Below, one piece after another: positions 18,435 through 32,673 of a DNA stretch of 64,000 bases (position 1 is the stretch's first letter; the number at the start of each line of letters is the position of its first letter). Both the position numbers and the translations under genes were made by a program. Source of the stretch: an uncultured Lachnospiraceae bacterium (lineage in GTDB: Bacteria; Bacillota; Clostridia; Lachnospirales; Lachnospiraceae). The stretch lies in contig CANRDO010000003.1 in the NCBI GenBank assembly GCA_947629385.1, positions 1 through 64,000 on the forward strand. The letters are read 5' to 3'. Under the pieces are notes generated by a model, which worked only from the letters and a program-made list of their open reading frames with translations, did no database searches and had not been told where the DNA came from.

Positions 18435-19544
18435 ATGAAAATTACCTGTGAAAAAAATGATCTGCTAAAAAGCATCAATATCGTAATGAAGGCTGTCTCG
18501 ACAAAGACGACGATGCCAATCCTGGAGTGTATTTTGATTGACGCTTCCACAGACGAAATTAAATTTACAGCCAACGACATGGAGCTTGGTATCGAGACGA
18601 AGGTAGGGGGAACAATCCTCGAAAATGGAATTATCGCTCTGGAAGCTCGTCTTTTTTCAGAAATTATCCGGAAGCTTCCTGAGAGCGACGTTACGATCAG
18701 CTCAGATAGCAGCTTCAATACTCTGATCACTTGTGAAAAAGCAAAATTTAACATTATGGGAATGGATGGAGAGGATTTCTCTTATCTTCCATATGTTGAG
18801 AGAGATTCTTGTGTCAGTATTTCGCAATTTACATTGAAAGAGCTGATTCGGCAAACAATCTTTTCCATTGCTCAAAACGAGAGCAATAAAATGATGACGG
18901 GAGAATTGTTTGAGATTAATGAGAATCGTCTGAGAGTAATCTCTCTTGACGGACATAGAATTTCGATTCGCAAAATTGAGCTGAAGGAAAAATATGGAGA
19001 AAAGAAAATCATTGTTCCAGGAAAGACTCTGATAGAGATTTCAAAGATCCTGACCGGCGGAACGGAAGATATGGTTGATATTTATTTTACAGAGAATCAT
19101 ATCGTCTTTGAATTTGATCAGACTGTAGTCGTCTCGAGATTAATAGAAGGAAATTATTTCCGTGTTGATCAGATGCTTTCAAATGATTACAACACAAAGG
19201 TGACGATCAACAAAAAGATGCTTTTTGACTGTATTGATCGAGCGACGCTTATGGTAAAAGAAGGAGATAAAAAGCCGATTATTTTGAATATATCGAATGA
19301 TATGATGGAGCTTAAGATCACTTCCCAAATTGGAACAATGGATGAGATGATCGATATTACGTTAGAAGGAAATGACATTAAGATTGGTTTTAATCCAAAG
19401 TTTCTCATTGATGCGCTCAGGGTGATCGACGAGGAGACAATCGATATTTATTATATGAATCCAAAAGCTCCTTGTTTCATTCGTGATGAAAAAGAAAATT
19501 ATATTTATCTGATTCTCCCGGTAAACTTTATTGACGCGGCTTAA
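18435..19544 (+). CDS. dnaN: DNA polymerase III beta sliding clamp
   Basis: A 369-residue beta clamp with the three repeated clamp domains. It starts MKITCEKNDLLKSINIVMKAV and ends IYLILPVNFIDAA, slightly different from the usual PMRL ending. AGGGAG lies upstream of the ATG. It tethers the polymerase to DNA. It is adjacent to dnaA and the oriC right part. Confidence 0.96.
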   Translation: MKITCEKNDLLKSINIVMKAVSTKTTMPILECILIDASTDEIKFTANDMELGIETKVGGTILENGIIALEARLFSEIIRKLPESDVTISSDSSFNTLITCEKAKFNIMGMDGEDFSYLPYVERDSCVSISQFTLKELIRQTIFSIAQNESNKMMTGELFEINENRLRVISLDGHRISIRKIELKEKYGEKKIIVPGKTLIEISKILTGGTEDMVDIYFTENHIVFEFDQTVVVSRLIEGNYFRVDQMLSNDYNTKVTINKKMLFDCIDRATLMVKEGDKKPIILNISNDMMELKITSQIGTMDEMIDITLEGNDIKIGFNPKFLIDALRVIDEETIDIYYMNPKAPCFIRDEKENYIYLILPVNFIDAA

Positions 19545-19572
19545 TTTTCTTGTATAAAAGATGGAGAAAAAA

Positions 19573-19788
19573 ATGGAAAAAGTTGAGGTAAAATTAAGAG
19601 ACGATTTTATCAAGCTTGGCCAGGCATTGAAAGCGTCTGGGATTGCGGAGAGCGGCGTTGATGCAAAGTTTATGATTCAAGATGGAGAAGTGACCGTAAA
19701 TGGTGAGACGGAGCTACGTCGTGGCAGAAAGCTGTTTGATCAGGACGAAGTTGTGTGCGGCGATGTAATGATAAAAATATCAAAGTAA
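19573..19788 (+). CDS. S4-domain RNA-binding protein (YaaA/RlbA type)
   Basis: A 71-residue S4 domain protein with KLGQALKASGIAESGVDAKFMI and DGEVTVNGETELRRGRKLFDQD. In Firmicutes this small gene sits between dnaN and recF; it probably binds rRNA or the ribosome. I chose ATG 19573, which has GGAG six to seven bases upstream, over the ATG at 19561. Confidence 0.88.
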   Translation: MEKVEVKLRDDFIKLGQALKASGIAESGVDAKFMIQDGEVTVNGETELRRGRKLFDQDEVVCGDVMIKISK

Positions 19789-19828
19789 ATATTATTTATA
19801 ATAGAATGTCAGTGATGATGGTGGACAG

Positions 19829-22878
<3,050 letters not shown>

Positions 22879-22965
22879 TCGACATATCAGAAGACTTAGA
22901 TTCTGTAGATTCGGTTGAAACAAAAATTTGAGACAGCTGACACACAACAGCAGGAGGGCAGAATT

Positions 22966-25530
22966 TTGGAAGACAACATTTTTGACCAGATCAAAGAGGT
23001 TGACCTGAAAAAAACGATGGAAGAAAACTACATCGATTACGCGATGAGCGTAATCGCCGCCCGCGCGCTTCCGGATGTCAGGGACGGACTGAAGCCTGTT
23101 CAGAGAAGAGTTCTCTATTCGATGATAGAGCTGAACAACGGGCCGGACAAGCCGCACAGAAAATGCGCGCGTATCGTCGGTGATACGATGGGTAAATATC
23201 ATCCGCATGGGGACAGCTCGATCTATGGAGCGCTGGTCAATCTGGCGCAGGAGTGGTCGACGAGATATCCGCTTGTGGACGGTCACGGAAATTTCGGTTC
23301 GGTTGACGGCGACGGCGCGGCAGCCATGCGTTACACAGAGGCGCGCCTGAGCAAGATTTCGATGGAAATGCTGGCCGATATCAATAAAGATACGGTGGAC
23401 TTTCAGCCAAACTTCGACGAGACAGAGCGGGAGCCTGTCGTGCTTCCTTCCAGATTTCCAAACCTGCTCGTCAACGGAACCTCCGGCATCGCAGTCGGTA
23501 TGGCGACGAACATTCCTCCGCACAATCTCCGTGAGGTGATCTCTGCGGTCGTGAAGATCATCGACAACCGCGTCGAAGAACAGCGCGACACGACGATCGA
23601 GGAAGTCATGGATATCATCAAGGGACCGGATTTTCCGACCGGCGCGCAGATCCTCGGGACAAGGGGAATCGATGAGGCGTACCGTACCGGAAAGGGCAAA
23701 ATTCGCGTCCGCGCGATTACAAATATTGAGACGATGCCAAACGGCAAGAGCCGCATCATCGTGACAGAGCTTCCATTCATGGTCAACAAGGCCCGCTTGA
23801 TCGAGAAGATGGCGGAGCTTGTCCGCGACAAACGGATCGATGGGATCACAGCGATCACCGACGAGTCGAGTCGCGAAGGCATGAGAATCAATATCGAGCT
23901 GAGGAGAGACGTCAACGCAAATGTAATCCTGAATCAGCTTTTCAAGCACACACAGCTGCAGGATACGTTTGGCGTGAATATGCTTGCGCTTGTAAAGAAC
24001 CAGCCGAAGGTGCTCAATCTTCTGCAGATGCTGACTTACTACCTGAAGCATCAGGAGGACGTCGTCACCAGAAGAACGAAGTACGAGCTGAACAAAGCAG
24101 AAGAACGAGCTCATATTTTACAGGGATTGCTTATCGCGCTCGACAATATTGACGAGGTGATCAAGATCGTCCGCGGTTCCCAGACAGCGCAGATCGCGAA
24201 GGATGGGTTGATGGAGCGCTTCGGTCTCTCCGACGCACAGGCACAGGCGATTGTGGATATGCGTCTGCGCGCGCTGACCGGTCTGGAGCGGGAGAAGATT
24301 GAGAATGAATATCAGGAGCTGATGGAGAAGATCAAGGAGTACAAGGCGATCCTTGCAGATGAGAATCTTCTGCTCGGCGTTATCAAAAAAGAACTTCTTG
24401 TGATCTCGGAGAAATACGGAGACGACCGGAGAACAAAGATTGGATTTGACGCGTTTGACATTTCGACCGAAGATCTGATCCCGGACGAGAACGCTGTAAT
24501 CACGATGACGAAGCTTGGCTATATCAAGCGCATGACGCCTGACAATTTCAAGAGCCAGAACCGTGGCGGCAAGGGCATCAAGGGCATGCAAACGATTGAG
24601 AATGATTACATAGATGAGCTCCTGATGACGACAACGCACGATTATCTGATGTTCTTCACGAACAAGGGACGCGTCTACCGGATCAAGGTTTATGAGATTC
24701 CGGAGGCTGGAAGGACTGCGCGCGGCACGGCGATTGTCAATCTGCTGCAGCTCGCACCGGAGGAGAAGATCACTGCGCTGATTCCGATCCGAAATTATGA
24801 TGAGAGCCATTTCCTCTTTATGGCGACGAGAAACGGTCTTGTGAAAAAGACGCCGATTACGGATTTCGCGCATGTGAGAAAAACTGGGCTGACTGCCATT
24901 ACTCTCCGCGAGGATGACGAATTAATCGAAGTCAAATATACAGATAATAATAAGGACATTTTCCTGGTGACAAAGTACGGACAGTGCATTCGTTTCCACG
25001 AGACGGATGTGAGAAAGACCGGACGTTCCTCGATGGGCGTCATTGGTATGAACCTGTCCGACGGCGATGAGATTGTCGGAATGCAGCTCGACGTGCAGGG
25101 CGAGTATCTACTGATCGTGTCGGAGAACGGCATGGGCAAGCTGACTTCCATCAATGAATTTACCGCGCAGTATCGCGGCGGCAAGGGTGTCAAGTGCTAC
25201 AAGATCGTGGAGAAGACCGGCAATGTCGTTGGGGTCAAGGCGGTCAATAGCGATAACGAGGTCATGCTGATCAACACAGAGGGCATCATCATCCAGATGC
25301 CGTGTGAGGATATTTCCGTGCTCGGTCGTGTGACGAGCGGCGTGAAGCTGATGAATCTGAGCGGGGACGCGAAGGTGGCAAGTGTCGCGAAGGTGCGTGA
25401 ATCCTCTGTAAAGATGGAAGACAGTGAGACGAAGAGCTGGGAAGAAGATCCTGAAGAGAAATTGACGGACGCAGCCGAAGATGCTTCGGCGGAAACAGCT
25501 GAGGAAACAGAGGAAGATTCAGAAGAGTAA
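22966..25530 (+). CDS. gyrA: DNA gyrase subunit A
   Basis: An 854-residue breakage-reunion subunit. The catalytic tyrosine is in [10 protein letters not shown]. The QRRVLYSM region and the quinolone-resistance region [18 protein letters not shown] are normal. The GyrA box in the C-terminal pinwheel reads [12 protein letters not shown], and the tail is acidic. I chose the TTG at 22966 because AGGAGGG lies about 8 bases upstream; a TTG at 22915 has no such support. Ser and Glu at the usual quinolone-site positions look like wild type. Confidence 0.96.
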   Translation: MEDNIFDQIKEVDLKKTMEENYIDYAMSVIAARALPDVRDGLKPVQRRVLYSMIELNNGPDKPHRKCARIVGDTMGKYHPHGDSSIYGALVNLAQEWSTRYPLVDGHGNFGSVDGDGAAAMRYTEARLSKISMEMLADINKDTVDFQPNFDETEREPVVLPSRFPNLLVNGTSGIAVGMATNIPPHNLREVISAVVKIIDNRVEEQRDTTIEEVMDIIKGPDFPTGAQILGTRGIDEAYRTGKGKIRVRAITNIETMPNGKSRIIVTELPFMVNKARLIEKMAELVRDKRIDGITAITDESSREGMRINIELRRDVNANVILNQLFKHTQLQDTFGVNMLALVKNQPKVLNLLQMLTYYLKHQEDVVTRRTKYELNKAEERAHILQGLLIALDNIDEVIKIVRGSQTAQIAKDGLMERFGLSDAQAQAIVDMRLRALTGLEREKIENEYQELMEKIKEYKAILADENLLLGVIKKELLVISEKYGDDRRTKIGFDAFDISTEDLIPDENAVITMTKLGYIKRMTPDNFKSQNRGGKGIKGMQTIENDYIDELLMTTTHDYLMFFTNKGRVYRIKVYEIPEAGRTARGTAIVNLLQLAPEEKITALIPIRNYDESHFLFMATRNGLVKKTPITDFAHVRKTGLTAITLREDDELIEVKYTDNNKDIFLVTKYGQCIRFHETDVRKTGRSSMGVIGMNLSDGDEIVGMQLDVQGEYLLIVSENGMGKLTSINEFTAQYRGGKGVKCYKIVEKTGNVVGVKAVNSDNEVMLINTEGIIIQMPCEDISVLGRVTSGVKLMNLSGDAKVASVAKVRESSVKMEDSETKSWEEDPEEKLTDAAEDASAETAEETEEDSEE

Positions 25531-25586
25531 GATAAGGGTTTGCAGAAAAATCCGGCAGAGGAACGGAAGAGGGAAAAAGAAAAAAT

Positions 25587-26930
25587 ATGAGGGTGCGAAG
25601 AATGATCGCCGTATGGACGGCAAAGATCGTCAGTACCGTATGCAGACTTTCCGGCAGGCAGGGCGTCACGCTTGCCGGAAGGATTGCGCTTAAGATAGAT
25701 CCGCGGATTCTCGCGGATCTGTCGTCCATGGTGCGGGAAAAAATCTTTGTGGTCTGTGGGACAAACGGAAAGACAACTACAAACAATCTCCTCTGTTCCG
25801 CGATCGAGTCGGAGGGAAAGAAGCTGGTGTGCAATCACACAGGTTCAAATATGCTCGCCGGAGTCGCGGCGGCCTTTGTGCTGGCGGCAGGAAACAACGG
25901 AAAGCTGGACGCGGATTACGCTTGCATCGAGATCGACGAAGCCTCCACGTTACGCATTTTTCCGCATTTCAAGCCGGATTATATGGTGCTGACAAATCTG
26001 TTCCGGGACCAGCTCGACCGCTATGGTGAGATCGATATCACGATGGACATTTTGGATCGTGCGATGAAGATGGCGTCGGAGATGACGGTGATCGTAAATG
26101 GAGACGACGCACTCTCGGTGTATCTGGCTATGAAGAGCGGGAATCCGTATCGGACGTACGGAATCTCGGAGCAGGTATTTAAGGAACAAGGTTCCGAACA
26201 AAATGGACACGAGATCCGCGAGGGTCGCTTTTGCAAAAACTGCGGCGCGCGGCTGGAATATGAGTTTTATCATTACAGCCAGCTCGGAAAATACCATTGT
26301 CCGAACTGTGAATTTACACGCCCGGAGATTGATTTTGACGCTTCGCACATCGACATGTCAAACGGTCTGAAATTCGAGGTGGAAGGGCGGAGGATCGAGG
26401 CAGATTACCGCGGCTTTTACAATATTTATAACATCCTCGCGGCTTACAGCGCGGCCAGAACGGCAGGTCTGTCGCTTGAGAATTTTGACGACGTTCTGAG
26501 AAAATTCAATCCGCAGAACGGGCGAATGGAGCAGTTTGTGATCGATGGGACACAGGTCGTTTTAAATCTCGCGAAGAATCCGGCCGGCTTTAATCAGAAT
26601 ATCTCCGCAGTCATGGAGGACGAAAAGCCGAAGGACGTCATCATCGTCATCAACGACAACGCGCAGGATGGAACGGATATTTCTTGGTTGTGGGACGTCG
26701 ATTTCGACCGCTTTGCGCAGGAGAGCATCCGATCGATCACAGTCAGCGGGATCCGCTGCCAGGATATGCGGCTGCGCATGAAATACGTGGATATTCCGTC
26801 TGAGCTGATCGCCGACGTAAAGAGCGCGATTGAAGCACGGATCAAAGACGGCTGCGGAAATCTGTATGTGCTTGTGAATTATACGGCGCTGTTCTCGACG
26901 AGGAATATATTGGTGGGAATGCAGAATTGA
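25587..26930 (+). CDS. murT: Lipid II isoglutaminyl synthase subunit MurT
   Basis: A 447-residue Mur-ligase-like protein. The ATP loop is VCGTNGKTTTNNLL. A four-cysteine zinc ribbon is inserted (CKNCG and CPNC). The C-terminal DUF1727 domain ends the protein. With GatD it amidates the second residue of the peptidoglycan stem peptide to isoglutamine. Its partner gene follows 59 bp downstream. Confidence 0.94.
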   Translation: MRVRRMIAVWTAKIVSTVCRLSGRQGVTLAGRIALKIDPRILADLSSMVREKIFVVCGTNGKTTTNNLLCSAIESEGKKLVCNHTGSNMLAGVAAAFVLAAGNNGKLDADYACIEIDEASTLRIFPHFKPDYMVLTNLFRDQLDRYGEIDITMDILDRAMKMASEMTVIVNGDDALSVYLAMKSGNPYRTYGISEQVFKEQGSEQNGHEIREGRFCKNCGARLEYEFYHYSQLGKYHCPNCEFTRPEIDFDASHIDMSNGLKFEVEGRRIEADYRGFYNIYNILAAYSAARTAGLSLENFDDVLRKFNPQNGRMEQFVIDGTQVVLNLAKNPAGFNQNISAVMEDEKPKDVIIVINDNAQDGTDISWLWDVDFDRFAQESIRSITVSGIRCQDMRLRMKYVDIPSELIADVKSAIEARIKDGCGNLYVLVNYTALFSTRNILVGMQN

Positions 26931-26989
26931 ATTCACACGGCGCGTTGCTATCAAAAGGAAAGAAAGGCATAAAGCCAAAGAGAGAAGAC

Positions 26990-27703
26990 ATGAAGATTAC
27001 GATAGGCCATCTTTACCCGGATTTGCTGAATTTGTACGGTGACAGGGGAAATATCCAATGCATGAAGAAGCGCTGTGAATGGCGCGGGATTGAGGCGGAG
27101 GTTCGGGAATTTCAGCTCACGGATCCGATCAATTTTGCGAATCTGGATATCGTACTGCTGGGCGGAGGTTCGGACCGAGAACAAATGCTGGTATGTGAAA
27201 AGCTGAGGATGATTCAGAAGGATTTCAGAGATTATGTCGAAGATAACGGCGTCGTGATCGCGGTCTGCGGCGGTTATCAGCTGCTCGGACATTACTATGA
27301 TACGAATAACGGAAGGATCGAAGGGCTTTCGCTTGTGGACTTGTACACGGAGCAAGGAAGTCCACGTCTGATCTCGAATATCGTGATTGAAAATGAGCTG
27401 TTTGAATCTCCGATTGTCGGTTTTGAGAATCACGGCGGTAGGACATATATCGGGGATAACAGACCGCTTGGAAAGGTAAAATTCGGCTATGGAAACAACG
27501 GATCAGACGGAGCGGAGGGTGTTCTCTATAAAAATATCGTCGGGACATATCTGCACGGGCCGCTTCTGCCGAAGAATCCTCAGGTCTGCGATTATCTGAT
27601 CAGAAACGCGTTGGAGCGAAAATACGGGAGTGAGGAACTTGCGCCGCTTGACGACAGCCAGGAGCTGGAGGCGAACCGATATATCGTGGAACGGTTCTGC
27701 TAA
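26990..27703 (+). CDS. gatD: Lipid II isoglutaminyl synthase glutaminase subunit GatD
   Basis: A 237-residue class I glutamine amidotransferase of CobB/CobQ type. The nucleophile is in VIAVCGGYQLLGHYY and the catalytic histidine in GTYLHGPLLPKNP. It supplies ammonia to MurT. I chose ATG 26990 (MKITIGHLYPDLLNLYGDRGN), which begins the conserved family sequence; the earlier in-frame start at 26927 overlaps murT. Confidence 0.94.
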   Translation: MKITIGHLYPDLLNLYGDRGNIQCMKKRCEWRGIEAEVREFQLTDPINFANLDIVLLGGGSDREQMLVCEKLRMIQKDFRDYVEDNGVVIAVCGGYQLLGHYYDTNNGRIEGLSLVDLYTEQGSPRLISNIVIENELFESPIVGFENHGGRTYIGDNRPLGKVKFGYGNNGSDGAEGVLYKNIVGTYLHGPLLPKNPQVCDYLIRNALERKYGSEELAPLDDSQELEANRYIVERFC

Positions 27704-27766
27704 GCTGCTAAAAGTGCGATTGTTTGAAGCTTCAGAAAATATTTTTGTGATAATTTATATTTATAC

Positions 27767-27795
27767 TTGACAAACAGTATACAGCGTTGTAGTTT
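27767..27795 (+). promoter_or_regulatory. Likely sigma-A promoter of metK
   Basis: A perfect TTGACA at 27767-27772 is followed by 17 bases and then TAGTTT. It lies about 30 bases before the SAM riboswitch. The -10 match is weak. Confidence 0.5.
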
Positions 27796-27824
27796 ATATG
27801 TCGTACAAGTTAATATTTGCTTTT

Positions 27825-27923
27825 CTCTTATTCAGAGTGGTGGAGATACATAGGATCTGTGAAGCCACGGCAACCCCGGAGACGGAAGGTGCCAACCTGA
27901 GCGAGTAAACTCGAACAATAAGG
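27825..27923 (+). promoter_or_regulatory. SAM-I (S-box) riboswitch
   Basis: The S-box core is clear: CTTAT...AGAGTGGTGGAG at the 5' side, then GAAGCCACGGCAACC, then AAGGTGCCAACCTG, closing with AATAAG that pairs with CTTATT. It is followed by an intrinsic terminator and metK. High SAM should favour termination and repress metK. Confidence 0.96.
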
Positions 27924-27944
27924 GGATTTGATAATGTTGATTGA

Positions 27945-27970
27945 GTCCGCCTTTTTGGCGGATTTTTTTT
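27945..27970 (+). terminator. Terminator of the SAM riboswitch expression platform
   Basis: GTCCGCC and GGCGGAT pair around a T-rich loop and are followed by a run of eight T. It lies between the S-box and metK. Confidence 0.9.
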
Positions 27971-28065
27971 GAGCAGACCCGTGTAAAGATCAGCTACAGC
28001 AACAAAAACATTTACGAATTCCTTGGGAAGAGGAAAAGCAGCCAACTAAGGAAAGGAAGGTACAG

Positions 28066-29253
28066 ATGGACAAGTTACTGTTTACTTCAGAGTCCGTGAC
28101 GGAAGGACATCCGGACAAAATGTGCGATCAGATCTCTGACGCGATTCTCGACGCTCTGCTCGAGCAGGATCCGATGAGCCGCGTGGCATGCGAGACGGCG
28201 ACGACGACCGGATTGGTGCTTGTGATGGGAGAGATCACGACGAATGCTTATGTCGACATTCAGAAGATTGTGCGCGACACCGTGCGTGAAATTGGTTACA
28301 CGCGCGGAAAATACGGCTTTGACGCGGATACCTGCGGCGTGATCACGGCGATCGACGAACAGTCGGCGGATATCGCGATGGGCGTGGACAAGGCACTTGA
28401 GGCGAAGGAAAATACGATGACGGACGATGAGATCGAGGCGATTGGCGCGGGCGATCAGGGCATGATGTTTGGCTATGCGACCGACGAGACGCCGGAATTT
28501 ATGCCGTATCCGATTTCTCTGGCACATAAGCTGGCGAGGCAGCTTGCGAAGGTCAGGAAAGACGGCACGCTTCCGTATCTGCGTCCGGACGGAAAGACGC
28601 AGGTGACAGTGGAGTATGATGAGAACGGCAGACCGTCCAGGCTGGACGCCGTGGTTCTTTCCACGCAGCATGATCCGGAGGCGACACAGGAACAAATCCA
28701 TGCGGATATTAAGAAATATGTTTTCGATGTGGTCCTTCCGCAAGATATGGTGGACAGCGAGACAAAATTTTTCATCAATCCGACGGGCCGCTTTGTGATC
28801 GGCGGACCGCACGGCGACAGCGGACTGACTGGCCGGAAGATCATTGTGGACACGTACGGCGGCTACGCCAGACATGGCGGCGGCGCGTTCTCCGGAAAGG
28901 ACTGCACGAAGGTAGACCGTTCCGCGGCATACGCGGCGCGTTATGTGGCGAAGAACCTTGTGGCGGCAGGGCTTGCCGACAAGTGTGAGATTCAGCTTTC
29001 TTATGCAATCGGCGTTGCGAGGCCGACCTCGATCATGGTGGATACCTTTGGCACCGGGAAGCTTTCCGATGAGAAGATCACGGAGATCGTGCGCGAGAAC
29101 TTTGATCTGCGCCCGGCTGGGATCATAAAGATGCTGGATCTGCGCCGTCCGATCTACAAGCAGACTGCGGCGTATGGGCATTTCGGAAGAGATGATCTGG
29201 ATTTGCCGTGGGAGAAGCTGGACAAGGTGGAGACATTGAAAAAATATTTATAA
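28066..29253 (+). CDS. metK: S-adenosylmethionine synthetase
   Basis: A 395-residue enzyme making SAM from methionine and ATP. Signatures seen are [23 protein letters not shown] at the N terminus, [12 protein letters not shown], and [27 protein letters not shown] precedes the ATG. A SAM-I riboswitch in its leader controls it. Confidence 0.98.
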   Translation: MDKLLFTSESVTEGHPDKMCDQISDAILDALLEQDPMSRVACETATTTGLVLVMGEITTNAYVDIQKIVRDTVREIGYTRGKYGFDADTCGVITAIDEQSADIAMGVDKALEAKENTMTDDEIEAIGAGDQGMMFGYATDETPEFMPYPISLAHKLARQLAKVRKDGTLPYLRPDGKTQVTVEYDENGRPSRLDAVVLSTQHDPEATQEQIHADIKKYVFDVVLPQDMVDSETKFFINPTGRFVIGGPHGDSGLTGRKIIVDTYGGYARHGGGAFSGKDCTKVDRSAAYAARYVAKNLVAAGLADKCEIQLSYAIGVARPTSIMVDTFGTGKLSDEKITEIVRENFDLRPAGIIKMLDLRRPIYKQTAAYGHFGRDDLDLPWEKLDKVETLKKYL

Positions 29254-29277
29254 AAATTTGCAAAAGAAAAAACAGAA

Positions 29278-29310
29278 AACCCGGAGAGTCGCACATCTCC
29301 GGGTTTTGCT
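29278..29310 (+). terminator. Terminator after metK
   Basis: AAAACCCGGAGA and TCTCCGGGTTTT form a strong stem around GTCGCACA. Confidence 0.85.
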
Positions 29311-29414
29311 TTATGAAAAGTTTAGAATTATCAGACAATGTTTAGGTGAAAAAACTGATGAGACATGTTATACTAAAATGACATGTAATAAACAGAGTAA
29401 ATTCAGGTGAATCT

Positions 29415-30965
29415 ATGAAGTTAAAAACAAGGCTGGTCATCGCGTTTCTGGTAATTATTCTGGTTCCCTTTCTCCTGTTCAGCGTTGTGTTCTGGGGCTT
29501 TACGAGATTCCAGAGACATGCGATCGAGCAGAATTACGGGGTGTCTGTTTCTGTGGAAAATATTTCCGATTCCATGCGGCTGATCGGGCAGACGACGCAG
29601 GGAATCTTTGAAGATCTTACCAGGCAGTCAGACAGCGATCCGCGGCAATTTCTGCAGGAGTCCTATTTGGAGCTGATCAATGAAAAGCTTTTAGAAAAGC
29701 ATTCTTATCTTCTGGTTCGGAAAGATGGAGAGCTTTTTTACAATGGTTCTGGGGAAGACATTGACCGGCTACTTGAGGCATTGCCAAAATTTCGTTGTTT
29801 CAGCAGTACGCCGGACGGGGGTTCGTATATTGGCAGGGACATCCGGGTGTTTGTGAAACAGCTGGATGTCGAGGTGCCGCGTACCGGGACGGAAGCTGTT
29901 CCAGAGGAAGCGGACGGTTCAACAAAATCAAGTACAATGTCGAAAGAAGAGAGTTCGGAGTTGAGCGTCTTTATCGTCTCTTCCGTGAGTGAGATCATCG
30001 CGCAGAACGGCCGGCTGGTTCTCGATCTGCTGATTTCGATTGTCGTGATCTTGATTTTTGCAGCGTTTCTCATGATCGTCTGGATTTATACCGGCGTGCA
30101 TACGCCGCTGCAGAAGCTCAGCGAGGCGACGCATCGCATCAAGGAGGAGGATTTCGACTTTGAGCTGGATGTAAAGGGCAAGGATGAGATCAGTGAGCTC
30201 TGTCGGGATTTCGATGAGATGCGGCAGCGGCTGAAGGATCTGGACGAAGAGAAGAAGGCGTTTGATCGCCAGAGCAAAGAGCTGATCAGCAATATCTCCC
30301 ACGATCTGAAGACACCGATCACAGCGGTCAAGGGATATGTCGAAGGGATTATGGACGGCGTCGCGGACACGCCCGAGAAGATGGACCGCTATATTCGTAC
30401 CATTTACATCAAGGCCAATGATATGGACAGGCTGATCAATGAGTTGACCTTCTATTCCAAGATTGACACGAACAAAATTCCTTACAATTTCAATAGGATC
30501 GACGTCGCGGAATATTTCGACGACTGCGCCGAGGAGGTCGGCCTGGAGATGCGAGAGAGGAGCATCGTGTTCTCCTACATCAATACGGTGGAGCCTGGCA
30601 CGCTAATCATTGCGGATGCAGAGCAGCTCAAGCGGGTCATCAACAATATTATTGGAAATTCAGTCAAATATATGGACAAGGACAAAAAATATGTTCAGCT
30701 TCGTGTGATGGATGTCGGGGATTTTGTTCAGGTTGAGCTGGAGGATAACGGAAAAGGTATCCCGAACCAGGAGCTTGTCTCGATTTTTGATCGTTTCTAT
30801 CGAACAGATCAATCGCGCAATTCAGCGCAAGGAGGCAGCGGTATCGGGCTGTCCATCGTGAAGAAGATTGTCGAGGATCATGGAGGCAGGATCTGGGCGA
30901 CCAGCAAGGTCGGCGAGGGGACTGTCATGCATTTTGTAGTCAGGAAATATGTTTCCGCAGTTTAA
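29415..30965 (+). CDS. Membrane sensor histidine kinase
   Basis: A 516-residue kinase. Membrane segment 1 is about residues 8-28, an extracellular sensor region spans 30-195, and segment 2 is about 196-220 (VLDLLISIVVILIFAAFLMIV). A HAMP domain with a coiled linker follows, then HisKA with SHDLKTPITAV (phosphoacceptor about His296), then HATPase with NIIGNSVKYM, DNGKGIP and GGSGIGLSIVKK. The signal is unknown. The response regulator follows 67 bp downstream; kinase-before-regulator is the less common order. Confidence 0.92.
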   Translation: MKLKTRLVIAFLVIILVPFLLFSVVFWGFTRFQRHAIEQNYGVSVSVENISDSMRLIGQTTQGIFEDLTRQSDSDPRQFLQESYLELINEKLLEKHSYLLVRKDGELFYNGSGEDIDRLLEALPKFRCFSSTPDGGSYIGRDIRVFVKQLDVEVPRTGTEAVPEEADGSTKSSTMSKEESSELSVFIVSSVSEIIAQNGRLVLDLLISIVVILIFAAFLMIVWIYTGVHTPLQKLSEATHRIKEEDFDFELDVKGKDEISELCRDFDEMRQRLKDLDEEKKAFDRQSKELISNISHDLKTPITAVKGYVEGIMDGVADTPEKMDRYIRTIYIKANDMDRLINELTFYSKIDTNKIPYNFNRIDVAEYFDDCAEEVGLEMRERSIVFSYINTVEPGTLIIADAEQLKRVINNIIGNSVKYMDKDKKYVQLRVMDVGDFVQVELEDNGKGIPNQELVSIFDRFYRTDQSRNSAQGGSGIGLSIVKKIVEDHGGRIWATSKVGEGTVMHFVVRKYVSAV

Positions 30966-31032
30966 ATGAAGAGATTCCTGCAGGAATCATAAAAATTGAG
31001 GGGACTTTCAGAATATCAGGAGGAATTTCTGT

Positions 31033-31722
31033 ATGAGTAAAATATTGATCATTGAAGACGAAACAGCAATTGCAGACCTGGAGCGGGATTATTTGGAGCT
31101 GTCCGGCTTTGAGGTGCAGATTGAGAATTTCGGGGACAGAGGACTTGCGCGGGCGCTGGAGGAAGAGTTTGATCTGATCATTCTGGATCTGATGCTCCCG
31201 GGGCTTGACGGATTTGAGATCTGCAGAAAGATCCGTGAGAAGAAGAATTTGCCGATCATTATGGTCTCAGCAAAAAAAGACGATATCGACAAGATCCGCG
31301 GTCTCGGCCTGGGGGCGGACGATTACATGACGAAGCCGTTTTCGCCCAGTGAACTTGTCGCGCGTGTGAAAGCGCATCTCGCAAGATATGAGCGGCTGGT
31401 AAACAGCAATGTCCAGGAGAATGATATCGTGGAGGTACGCGGCATCAAGATCGACAAGACGGCCCGTCGAGTCTGGATCGATGGAGAAGAAAAGAATTTC
31501 ACGACAAAGGAATTTGATCTTCTGACCTTCCTTGCACAGAATCCGAATCACGTGTTCACGAAGGAGGAGCTGTTTAAGGAGATCTGGGATATGGAATCGA
31601 TTGGAGACATTGCGACAGTCACAGTACACATCAAAAAGATCCGTGAAAAGATCGAAAAGCAGTCCTCGAAGCCACAGTACATCGAGACAATTTGGGGAGT
31701 TGGTTATCGTTTCAAGATGTGA
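31033..31722 (+). CDS. OmpR/PhoB-family response regulator
   Basis: A 229-residue regulator. The receiver domain has acidic pair Glu8/Asp9 and phosphoacceptor Asp52 in LIILDLMLPG, with Lys in MTKPFSP. A winged-helix output domain spans about residues 130-229, with TKEFDLLTFLAQNPNHVFTKEEL and IETIWGVGYRFK. It pairs with the upstream kinase. Targets are unknown. Confidence 0.94.
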   Translation: MSKILIIEDETAIADLERDYLELSGFEVQIENFGDRGLARALEEEFDLIILDLMLPGLDGFEICRKIREKKNLPIIMVSAKKDDIDKIRGLGLGADDYMTKPFSPSELVARVKAHLARYERLVNSNVQENDIVEVRGIKIDKTARRVWIDGEEKNFTTKEFDLLTFLAQNPNHVFTKEELFKEIWDMESIGDIATVTVHIKKIREKIEKQSSKPQYIETIWGVGYRFKM

Positions 31723-31765
31723 AATACCCTTCCTTATTCGCGGCCGCAAATGAAAGGACGACGGG

Positions 31766-32593
31766 ATGATGGATGATAAGAACAAAGAGTTGAGAATCTT
31801 ATACGAGGATGCGGAGCTGATGGTCTGCCATAAGCCGGCGGGCATAGCGGTGCAGAGCGCGAGGGTCGGACAGAAGGATATGGTCAGCATTCTGAAGAAC
31901 CATTTTGTCGAAGAGCAGATGAGGCGTAGAGATGTTTCTGTGGAAAGACCTGGAAAAGAGACTGCCCGGAGGGAAGTGCCGTCGATCTATGTCGTTCATC
32001 GGCTTGACCAGCCGGTAGAAGGTGTTCTTGTATTTGCAAAGACAAAACAGGCTGCGGCTGGATTGTCCCGGCAGGTCGCGGACGGAAGCATGAGAAAGCT
32101 TTATCAGGCGGTGTGTTGTGTGTGTGACAGAAATGCGAATGCTTTTGAATCCGGCAGAGAGTATGTACTTGTTGATTATCTTGTGAAGAGTGGGAGAACG
32201 AACACTTCCTCGGTGGCGGAGCCGGGCTACCGCGATGCGAAACGCGCCGAGCTCTCTTTTCGGGTGATCGGAGAGCAAGAGCTTGCGTCGGAAAAAAGCT
32301 GCCTTCTTGTTGAAATTGAATTAAAGACCGGCCGCCATCACCAGATTCGGGTACAGATGGCGCACGCCGGATTGCCGCTGTACGGAGATCGGAAATACAA
32401 CGAACATTGGCAGGAATTTCTGACAGAAACTGACAGAACATGTCTGTCCGAGTATGAGGAAGGAAAGATTCCACTTGCACTCTGTGCAGTTTCGCTTTCG
32501 TTCCGGCATCCTGCGTCAGGAAGACGGATGGAGTTTAGGACTACTGGCGCCAGCCTTAAGCCTGATGAAAAGGTTATTGCGCGCGGTGCATAA
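31766..32593 (+). CDS. RluA-family pseudouridine synthase
   Basis: A 275-residue RNA pseudouridine synthase. The catalytic motif is HRLDQPVEGVLVFAK with Asp81. The later family motif RHHQIRVQMAHAGLPLYGDRKY is intact. No S4 domain precedes the catalytic domain, as in the short RluA/TruC-like members. The exact rRNA or tRNA uridine cannot be assigned. Confidence 0.88.
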   Translation: MMDDKNKELRILYEDAELMVCHKPAGIAVQSARVGQKDMVSILKNHFVEEQMRRRDVSVERPGKETARREVPSIYVVHRLDQPVEGVLVFAKTKQAAAGLSRQVADGSMRKLYQAVCCVCDRNANAFESGREYVLVDYLVKSGRTNTSSVAEPGYRDAKRAELSFRVIGEQELASEKSCLLVEIELKTGRHHQIRVQMAHAGLPLYGDRKYNEHWQEFLTETDRTCLSEYEEGKIPLALCAVSLSFRHPASGRRMEFRTTGASLKPDEKVIARGA

Positions 32594-32673
32594 GAAAAAA
32601 ATAATTTCTGCATACTAAACACGAAATGAAATTTGTTGTCAAGCAACAGATAGAACATGGGAAGGTGCGAGGT